Assembly (NCBI GenBank): GCA_002887195.1
Contig: PJAB01002199.1
Location: 1-10,012 of the forward strand
DNA: 10,012 bases
Direction of reading: 5' to 3'
Source of the DNA: Chrysochromulina parva
Lineage: Eukaryota > Haptophyta > Prymnesiales > Chrysochromulinaceae
Part shown: positions 1 to 8,200 of the stretch, piece after piece
Position numbering within the stretch: the stretch's first letter is position 1
Layout of the letters: every line of letters begins with the position of its first letter
Notes under the pieces: generated by a model
Database searches by the model: none
What the model saw: only the letters and a program-made list of their open reading frames with translations
What the model was told of the DNA's origin: nothing
Made by a program: the position numbers and the translations under genes

Positions 1-382
1 ATTTCATAGGTCCCTGTGAAAATGCACGCCCTGCGAAATCACACCCCCTGTGATTTCGCAGCCGGCACGTGCGAAATCACAGCCTCCCGTGAAAACGCAC
101 CCCTCGGTGTGATTTCACACTGCCTGTGAAATCACACGCGCCATGTGTGATTTCAAAGGTCCCTGTGAAAATGCACGCCCTGCGAAATCACACCCCCTGT
201 GATTTCACAGCCGGCACGTGCGAAATCACAGCCTCCCGTGAAAACGCACCCCTCGGTGCGATTTCACACCGCCTGTGAAATCACAGGCACCACGTGTGAT
301 TTCATGGCTTCTCAAAATCACACCCCCCCCTGTGATTTCACACACTTCTGTGATTTCACACCCCAACCTACGAAAACGCACC
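1..382. repeat. 149-bp satellite array of inverted TGTGATTTCACA-type motifs
   Basis: Copy 1 starts at 1, copy 2 at 150 and a divergent, truncated copy 3 at 299, giving an exact 149-bp period. Copies 1 and 2 differ at only a few bases. Within each copy the core TGTGATTTCACA and its reverse complement TGTGAAATCACA, plus decayed forms such as GTGAAAACGCAC and GCGAAATCACA, recur about every 18-20 bp in alternating orientation. The array runs off the left edge, so its true size is unknown. Both-strand short reading frames here simply follow the repeat and are not credible genes. The motif resembles a bacterial CRP half-site pair, but the context is eukaryotic and tandem, so a satellite is the better reading. 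Confidence 0.9.
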
Positions 383-851
383 CTACTGACGAATCGCATG
401 CGACGCGCGACGCCTCCGCCGCCCCTCCCCCGACCACGGTTCCCTAAGTTCCCGACGTGTTCCCGACGTGCGACATCCCGCCTGTATGTGTAATGTGAGC
501 GCCACAATACTTAGACAACACAAGAACCGGACTGCCCCGCGTCGGCACGACCACGAGGCCCACCAGGAAGAGGAACCATCACAGGCTTAACAAGGGGACA
601 GGCACAGCGGGGGCACGCGAACTCCATTGTACTCGCCAAGACACAAGTGCCAGGACACAAGACTGAGACACACCCGGAAACAAAGCTCAAAGGTCACACT
701 GATCAAGTCGCTAGAGATGCGGCCACATGCGCATACTTTGCGCGCATACATCGAGCGCATACACGGCTACACGCATTGCTCTGTTAAATTGCTATAGCTC
801 AACCTCGCCAATCATTGTGTGGACATCACAAATTTCAGCCCACCTGATCGT
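383..851. other. Non-coding stretch downstream of the TPR-like gene
   Basis: No convincing coding region is visible. This lies 3' of the minus-strand gene that stops at 852, so its right part may be that gene's 3' UTR. It contains CTCAAAGGTCAC at 686-697, followed by GATCAAGTCG at 701-710, which resembles repeats found downstream of the large gene at 2170-2215. No clear polyadenylation signal or RNA gene was recognised. Confidence 0.6.
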
Positions 852-1943
852 TCAAAGGCCAGCAGCTTTCAGCACCTGCTCCACGCGCTGAAGCATCGAT
901 TGATCATCACAAGCTTGGAAACCAAGCTCCGCCTCAGCTGCAGACAAAACCTGATGCATTGGCATTTTCTGATCAAGGCCAAACTCATTCTTGATCAACC
1001 CAACTTTGGCCGCCAACGATGTCCTGCCCTTGTCCTTCTCGGGGTCCTTGTGCTGCACGCCTGCTATCACGTGAGCTATTGCGGTGACAAGACCGAACGC
1101 GTCGGGCGCGGGCTGCATCTGCGTCGGCGCACCACCAAAGCCCGCGCCGAATGCGTCAGGGGCGGGCTGCGTCTGCGTCGGCGCACCACCAAAGCCCGCG
1201 CCGAACGCGTCGGGGGCGGGCTGCATCTGCGTCGCTGCACCACCAAAGCCCGCACCGGATGCGTCAGGCGCACCAATAAAGTCCGCACGACTTCTCTGAC
1301 CGACGAACTCGACTTCGTCGTCGTCGTCGTCGCTGTGCACCTTCTCTCGAAGACGCTTGAGCAGCTCCTGCCGCTGCTGTTCTTCACGAGCTTTCCGCCG
1401 ACGAGAAAGACGAATTTTTCTATCTGGTGCTGCCTCAACTGATGAGCGACGCACTGGACCGTCGATTTGCTCATTTTGGTCCATGAGCCGAGACTGCTGC
1501 TCTTCCAGCGCTTCTCGGAGTCTGCCCTGCCTGGGCAGCTCGTTTCGAATCATTTTGAGCTTGGTCTTGGCTTGGGTCTTGCGGCCGAGGTTGGCAAGAG
1601 CACGGGCCATGTCCAGCTCAAGCTCTAGCTTCAGAATTTTTACATGGTCATAGCCTTCGTAAGTGTACTCGATTTCCTCGAGCCATTGTTGCGCCTTCAA
1701 GAGGGACTGCAGGCAGGCCTGATCTTCGCCACGGAGTGACAGTACTTTGCTTAGCTCCAGGTGCGCCTCTGCAGCACGGCAGAGCACAGCTCCCGTAAAG
1801 CCCCATGCGAGTGCCTTCTCGCAAGTAGCGATGGCGTTCTCGAGGACCAGCTCGTCCGAGCCACGACGAGTGTCGCAGCCAGCTCTGATGGCCAGGGACA
1901 CCGCACTCGCCGCCGCCGCGTTGAGCTTGCGTACACTCGTCAT
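852..1943 (-). CDS. TPR-like helical protein with FG-containing 18-aa repeats and a C-terminal helical module
   Basis: A single uninterrupted 363-residue frame is seen. The start ATG at 1941-1943 has A at -3 (ACCATGA), a good eukaryotic context, and the stop is TGA at 852-854. Residues about 1-155 form paired amphipathic helices typical of tetratricopeptide-like folds (AIATCEKALAWGF, LELELDMARALANLGRK). Residues 156-215 are highly charged, with KIRLSRRRKAREEQQRQ and then an acidic SDDDDDEVEF stretch that could act as a nuclear-type basic/acidic segment. Residues about 230-283 are three copies of GAGFGGAPTQMQPAPDAF. The last 60 or so residues form a helical module with the pattern KNEFGLDQKMPMHQVLSAAE. 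The gene lies 314 bp downstream of the large gene on the same strand and shares the repeat with it. No specific family could be assigned. Function is unknown; the helical N-terminus suggests protein-protein binding. The frame is well supported by its non-repetitive, non-GC-biased ends. Confidence 0.78.
   Translation of the reverse strand: MTSVRKLNAAAASAVSLAIRAGCDTRRGSDELVLENAIATCEKALAWGFTGAVLCRAAEAHLELSKVLSLRGEDQACLQSLLKAQQWLEEIEYTYEGYDHVKILKLELELDMARALANLGRKTQAKTKLKMIRNELPRQGRLREALEEQQSRLMDQNEQIDGPVRRSSVEAAPDRKIRLSRRRKAREEQQRQELLKRLREKVHSDDDDDEVEFVGQRSRADFIGAPDASGAGFGGAATQMQPAPDAFGAGFGGAPTQTQPAPDAFGAGFGGAPTQMQPAPDAFGLVTAIAHVIAGVQHKDPEKDKGRTSLAAKVGLIKNEFGLDQKMPMHQVLSAAEAELGFQACDDQSMLQRVEQVLKAAGL
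1095..1256 (-). repeat. In-frame 54-bp minisatellite, three units
   Basis: Three head-to-tail 54-bp units encode GAGFGGAPTQMQPAPDAF with A-for-P and T-for-M variants. A partial unit (GAPDAS) precedes them. Each unit is nearly identical in nucleotides to units of the 14-copy array at 3206-4006 in the neighbouring gene, in the same frame and orientation. Confidence 0.93.
1314..1333 (-). repeat. GAC trinucleotide run encoding poly-Asp
   Basis: A run of CGT/GAC triplets codes for five consecutive Asp residues in the acidic linker of the TPR-like protein. The pure triplet structure suggests it is length-polymorphic. Confidence 0.8.
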
Positions 1944-2257
1944 GGTCTCCGCGTTGTTGATTGATGCGATTGCACGTAGGGAGTTGATCTGCTCTTTTCT
2001 GCTCTATCGCCTCGGTACAGCCTGCCCAGGGTGCGGCGGCGCGTAACGTAAGGTGCGGATGAACGGAAAGCTGATCCTTTTTTCCCCACACGCGAAAGGA
2101 GAAAATGGAATTTGCACGTTGCATGCTCAACGGATTTGCCTTTGTGCTTTGAGTCCCGATACTATCACACATCAAAGGTCAACACTTCTATTAATCAAGT
2201 GGCATCAAAGGTCAAAACAATATCGCGCTCTCGGGACGATGTCGCACATCTCAACAT
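1944..2257. other. Spacer: 3' flank of the large gene and 5' flank of the TPR-like gene
   Basis: No gene is supported in this 314-bp spacer. It must contain both the 3' UTR of the large minus-strand gene and the promoter/5' UTR of the next minus-strand gene. It is less GC-rich than the flanking coding DNA. The 13-mer CATCAAAGGTCAA occurs exactly at 2170-2182 and 2203-2215. Reading frames across it overlap the TPR-like gene's 5' end in the wrong frame and show no domain. Confidence 0.65.
2170..2215. repeat. Direct repeat CATCAAAGGTCAA, two exact copies
   Basis: The two 13-bp copies are offset by 33 bp, just downstream of the stop codon of the large gene; on the gene strand they read TTGACCTTTGATG. 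A related TCAAAGGTCA followed by ATCAAGT lies at 687-710, downstream of the next gene. They could be 3'-end processing elements or a small dispersed repeat; the sequence alone does not decide. Confidence 0.6.
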
Positions 2258-5200
2258 CTAGCCACCAAAGTTAAACGGATCCGCGAAGCCCGGGGTCGCT
2301 GGCAGCGCAGACGAATTGCCGCCAAAGTCGAATGAGCTGGGGCTTGGGATCGCTGGGGCTGTGCCGAATGCAGAGCTAAAGGCATCGTTGCCGCTGGGGG
2401 ATGCTGACGGCGGCGTACCGAAGGCGCCGGCGCTGACGTGGCCAAACGCATTAGGGGAGCTTGCACCAAACGCCGCACCGAACGCGTCGGACGCAGCGTC
2501 GGGCGCAGGGGCACCAAATGCCGCCGCCGACGGACGGTGATATACGGTGGGCAAGCGTGGCGGGTTGCTTGCCACCTCGTCGGCTGACGGCTCCCAGGAC
2601 GGCATGGCTGGTGGAGGTGCAACTGGGGGCGGTAAATTACCGCCGAAGGAATCCGAAAAGGCGGGGGGGTGGGGGGCGGGTTGCAGAGGGGGGGTGGGTG
2701 GAAGCTGGCCGCCGAAGGAATCCGAAAAGGCAGGGGGCAGATCAGCGAGGGGTGGAGGCGCCTTTGGCTCAGCTGCGGCGCCAAATGTTGCCACGGTCAT
2801 CCGTGCTTGCTGCAGCATTGGCGCCGCGATGCCGCTCTCGTCGCTCGGAGGCGGGAGAAACTGCAGCACGAGGGGGCGACTGCATGACTGGATCTTGCCG
2901 ATACACGCGTCCTTGGTCAGCCCTCTCACGCTCTCATGATTGACGCCCACGAGGACGCTCAGCCGCAGAATCCCGTTGGCGTGTGCTTGTGTGCCAGGAG
3001 AGGGGTCGCTCAGGACGACAACAGCGCCGCGGTCGTCCGCGAGTGCGAGCCCGAGTGGCCCCTCTCCAAATGTGCGCCAGCGCAGCGGCTGCGCCGGTGG
3101 TGGCGGCAGCGGCGGCAGCGGCGCCGGCGCGGTGAGGGGCCCCGGTTGTGAGCCGCGCTGCTGGGCTGGGGGCGTTTCTGAAGGACCCACGCCAAAGCCA
3201 GTGCCGAACGCGTCGGGCGCGGGCTGCGTCTGCGTCGGCGCACCACCAAACGCTGCGCCGAACGCGTCGGGTGCGGGCTGCATCTGCGTCGGCGCACCAC
3301 CAAACGCTGCGCCGAACGTGTCAGGCGCGGGCTGCATCTGCGTCGGCGCACCACCAAACGCTGCGCCGAACGCGTCAGGCGCGGGCTGCATCTGCGTCGG
3401 CGCACCACCAAAACCCGCACCACCAAAACCCGCACCGAACGCGTCAGGGGCGGGCGGCATCTGCGTCGGCGCACCACCAAAGCCCGCGCCGAACGCGTCG
3501 GGCGCGGGCTGCATCTGCGTCGGCGCACCACCAAACGCTGCGCCGAACGCGTCGGGCGCGGGCTGCATCTGCGTCGGCGCACCACCAAAGCCCGCGCCGA
3601 ACGCGTCGGGTGCGGGCTGCATCTGCGTCGGCGCACCACCAAAACCCGCACCACCAAAACCCGCGCCGAACGCGTCAGGGGCGGGCTGCATCTGCGTCGG
3701 CGCACCACCAAAGCCCGCACCGAACGCGTCGGGTGCGGGCTGCATCTGCGTCGGCGCACCACCAAAACCCGCACCACCAAAACCCGCGCCGAACGTGTCA
3801 GGGGCGGGCTGCATCTGCGTCGGCGCACCACCAAAGCCCGCGCCGAACGTGTCGGGTGCGGGCTGCATCTGCGTCGGCGCACCACCAAAGCCCGCGCCGA
3901 ACCCGTCAGGGGCGGGCTGCATCTGCGTCGGCGCACCAATAAAACCCGCGCCGAACGCGTCGGGCGCGGGCTGCATCTGCGTCGGCGCACCACCAAAGCC
4001 CGCACCGAACGCCCCGCCAACCCCGATAGCGCCGTCCTGGGCATCGTCACCCTCTCCGAACGGGTCGTCGAGAAGTGCCGCTGCCGTAGCCGGTGCCGGC
4101 GGCTCGACTGCGCTCGCACTGAAGCGTGCTGTATTGCCTACGGCTGCCGCAGACTGGGCAGCCGGCCGAACGCCGTCCTGGGCGGCGCCACCCTCTCCGA
4201 ACGGGTCGTCGAGCAACGCCGCGGCTGAACTTGGCGTCGGCGGCTCGAATGTACTGGTGCCAAAGTTAGGTGCATTGCCTTCGGCTGCCGCAGACTGGGC
4301 AGCCGGTCGAGCGCCGTCCTGGGCGTCGCCACCCTCTCCGAACGGGTCGTCGAGCAACGCCGCGGCTGAAGTTGGCGTCGGCGGCTCGAACGCGCTTGAT
4401 TCGAAGCTGCCGCCAAGTGTGGGTGTTTGGGGGCTGAACGCCGGAGCGTCGAAGGAGCCACCGAACCCAGCGCTACCGAAGTTGGCGTGGCCTGCGGAGG
4501 TGGGCGTGGCCGCCTCATCAAAAGACGGCTGTGGAATCGGCGAGGCGTTGGTGAACGAAATGCTTCCATTGCCAAAACCAGCGTCAGCGCCACTGCCAAA
4601 GCCAGAGTCGTTGGTTCCAAACCCAGAAGTGATGTTAAACGTTGGTGCATTGCCACCAAAGCTTGGTGAAATGCCGCCAGAGCTGGGCACGCCAATGCCG
4701 CCGAAGTCCGGCGCATTGCCGCCGAAGTCCGGCGCATTGCCGCCGAAGTTCGTCGCATCGCCGCCAAAGCTCGGTGCGTTGCCTTGAGGTGCAGACTGGG
4801 CAGCCGGCCGAACGCCGTCCTGGGCGGCGTCACCCTCTCCGAACGGGTCGTCGAGAAGTGCCGCTGCTGAACATGTTGATGGCGGCTCGAATGCACTGGT
4901 GCCAAAGTTAGGTGCATTGCCTTCGGCTGCCGCAGACTGGGCAGCTGGTCGAGCGCCGTCCTGGGCATCGCCACCCTCGCCGAACGGGTCGTCGAGCAAC
5001 GCCGCGGCTGAACTCGTCGGTGGGGGCTCGAATGCCCCTGCGCCAAAACCGCCGCCGAAAGAGGCCGAGACATCGCCGAAGCCGCTACCAAACGAAGATG
5101 AGCCATCGCCACCGAAGCTCATACTGGTATGATTGCCACTGAAGCTTGGTGCATCGCCACCGAAGTTGGGTGCGTCGCCGCCAAAGCCAAAACCCGAATC

Positions 5201-8200
5201 GGGCGCGAATGCGGACTTCGTTGTTGCGAAGACCTGCCCCGCGCTGTCGATGCGCAGAGGCGTTGCATAGCTGGGCATGCCCGCCGTCGTCCCGTCGAAG
5301 GCACCAAAGGAAGGCGACACAAACGAATCACTCCCAAAGGCAGCCTCGGACCGCGCGGGAGTGGGCTCGGACTGTGTACTGCTCGGCGTCGCTTCCACAA
5401 AGACGCTGTCGAAGGTTGCTTCGTGGTTCACAGGAGCCAGGGGGGTGTCGGAGTGGGTATTCACAGGGGTGTCGGACGGGGTGTTCGCCGCAAAGCTGGC
5501 CGCGTCGGAGGCCATCAGAGGCTGCACGTGCACGCTCGGCGGATCGGCAGTCGAGAGACTGCTCGGAGGGTTGGCAGCGTGGCCAGTCGCGAGCAACGGC
5601 TTCGCAAGAGGAGACTCTGCAAACTGTGCCAGGGGCGGCGCGGAAGCAGGGGAAGAGGCGGGCGCGGGCGATGATGCAGGCCCCCATGCCGCAAACGCGT
5701 CGACGCCTTGGCCCTCCGCTACAGGCGTAGCACCAATGCCACCGAAGCCAACTGCATCACCACCAAAAGAGGATGAGCTATCGCCGAAGCCGTTGCCGAA
5801 CGTGAAGGAGCCATCGCCACCGGAACTAGACGCATTGCCGCCAAAGCCTGCTGGTACGCCGCCAAAGCTGGGTGCGGTGCTGCCGAAACCATCAGCCACT
5901 GCCGCTGCTGGTGCGGAGCCAGTGCTTGGGTCTTCGGTGACGCGTGAGGGAATGGTGCTCGAGGTCGAGCCTGAGGTCGTCCCCTCAACAGTACCGGAGA
6001 GATTCCCCGAGCTACCGGAGAGATTCTTACCGGTAATGCGCTCCTGCCGGACCCGATCAGTGTTCCGGAACAAGGCCGCCTCCACGCGCCGGCGTGCGGC
6101 GTCGTTGCGGATGGTGAGGCCGAGCTTGCACAGGCCGGTGGCGCCGCCACCGTCGATCATGCTCGCGAGGGCTTCCTCGACTAACTTGGTCACCTGCATT
6201 CGCATCGCGTTCAAACGCAGCTCGCGCAGCGTCGTATTGGGCCGCAGGCCCTCGACGATGACGAGCAGCCCCGCCTCGCGAAAGTCATTCTGTTCCAGAC
6301 TCAGCACCTCGAGCCGCCCCTGCGATGCGCTCAGGACGGCGCTCAGCGCGGGCGCCGAATCATCGGTCAGGTTCAGCCCGGCCAGGTTCGCCTTGAGGAG
6401 GTGCGGATTCCCCTGGAGCAACGCGAGCGAGGCCGCCTGCCGTCCAACTGGCCACCGACTCAACTCGACATCATGCGCGAGATCGAGCGAGGTCAGATCG
6501 GGCGCGTGCTGTGCCAATCGACGGAATAGAGTCTTGATCGGCGAGCTCTCGTTCACCACTGCGGTTGCCGCCTCGAAGGCCGCCAGCAACGTCCCCGCAC
6601 CCGTGCTCTCCTCCTCGGTGGGGGGCGAGGGGTCAGCGGGGGGCCATGGGGCAGCGGGGTGCGAGGGGGCAGCGAGGGTCGAGGGGGCCGAGGCCTCGTC
6701 TGCGAATGCGTCCATGAAATCCGCGGTGGCTGCAGCGGCGGAGAAGGCATCCGACATGGTAGGCGATGGGAATGGGCGCGGCTCGGTGGTGGTCGTCCAC
6801 CATGAAGGTGCAGGCGCGATAGTGCTTGTCTTGGTAGCAGGCGACGCCGACTGCAGTCGCTCCTCCCGATCTGCCGCAAAGGCGGCGGTTTCTCCCGAAG
6901 TGGTAAAGGAGAATGCACTGGCAGCGTCAGCGTCGTGAATGGCATCGGCGGCGGCCAAGGCGACTGAGAACGCGTCGGCAAACGTCGGTGACCCAAACGG
7001 CACCGACCTGAAGGGCGCCGACTGCGCTGGCAGGTTGGATTCGAATTGAAACTCGGCTTTCGCCGATGGCTCCGGCGAAGGCACCAGGGGAGTAGACGCC
7101 TGCTGCTGCAGCAGCTGCTGCTGCCGCTGCTGCGCGGCGACCATAGCGGCGGTGGCCGAGGCGGACGAGAAGGCGTCTGCCATCGTCGGCGATGGATATG
7201 GCACGGGATCGGGATCGAAGAGCGATTCGATGTGGATCGAAGGCTCCGGCGACGCCATCGAAGATGCCTTCGACCGTTCAGAGCTGCCGGCCACCGCCGC
7301 AAGCACCGAGTAGCCCGCACCGCCCCTGCTGGCAGCAGCAGCGGCTTTGTCGGCAGCCTGCTCGCTCACGGCCTGTGATATGGCCGCTGCTACTGCGGCC
7401 TCCACCGCGGCCTCCTGCTCGCGCTTGGCCGCCTCCCGCAACGCCGCAAGCGCTCTCTCCGTCTCTTGTTTGGCTGCAGCCATCACAGCCGCCACTGCCG
7501 CATGGACCGCCGCCTCGACCGCGGCTGCCTGCCGAGCCTCTGCAACGCGATTGGCCTCAGCGACGGCCAGGGCAACGGCCGCGCCATTGTCCTGCCCAAC
7601 GGCCGCGCCGTTGCCCTGCAGCTTGCCGACTGCAGCCAGCGCCGCTGCCACTGCCGCTTCGACCGCCGCCGCCTGCCGCACCTCGGCAACGCGATTCGCC
7701 TCGGCAACGGCCACGGCGACCGCCTCTGCCACCTGCTGCGCGGACGCGCCGGCTTGGGGAGCCAGCGTAGCGCGCTCGGAAGCGAGCATGAAGATGTCCT
7801 CGGCCGCTGCTGCGGCGGCAGCCTCCTCCTTAACGGCCAAGGCGTGCGTGTCGGCGGCCGTCTGAGCCATCTTGAGAATCCGCTCGACGCTGGTGAGCCG
7901 CGTTGAGCGCCATCCCGTCGCCGCCACGAACGCCATCTCAACTTTGGCCTCGAGGTCTGCTGCCGCCGCCGCCGTGGCCGCATGCCAGCCTCGGGCTCCC
8001 TCGAGCTTCTTGTTCGCAGCCTCAAGAGCGCGCGATTCCGCCGCGGACTCGGCAGCCGCGATGGCCATTTGATGTTCCCAGTCTGCCGCCGCCGCCGCCG
8101 TGGCGAACTCCTCGTCTTTCTGTGCCAGCTGCGCTCTCTGCGCCTCGAGCACGGAGGCGAGCTCACGAGCCGCTTCGGCGCGCACCGCGGCCACCGCGGA

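Noticed and set aside
1..382. CRISPR-like array or bacterial CRP sites
   Set aside because: The repeat is a contiguous 149-bp satellite without unique spacers, in DNA that has a spliceosomal intron nearby. TGTGA/TCACA similarity to CRP sites is coincidental.
1648..2175. Minus-strand frame overlapping the 5' end of the TPR-like gene
   Set aside because: It runs out of frame through the gene and across the spacer with no domain, and its start lies in the 3' flank of the large gene.
3010..4119. Second minus-strand frame of Arg/Ser-rich repeats (RRRCSPRPTRSARALVV)
   Set aside because: It is the out-of-frame reading of the minisatellite. The true frame is fixed by the LRR, DPF and PDZ-like parts.
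2940..4787. Plus-strand open frame of 615 residues antisense to the large gene
   Set aside because: It exists because the 54-bp repeat is a multiple of three and stop-free in several frames of GC-rich DNA. It has no domain outside the repeat, and the minus frame continues through ordered LRR and PDZ-like domains.
5277..6938. Plus-strand open frame of 553 residues
   Set aside because: Antisense shadow across the LRR region, with Ser/Arg/Ala-rich composition typical of the complement of GC-rich coding DNA and no recognisable fold.
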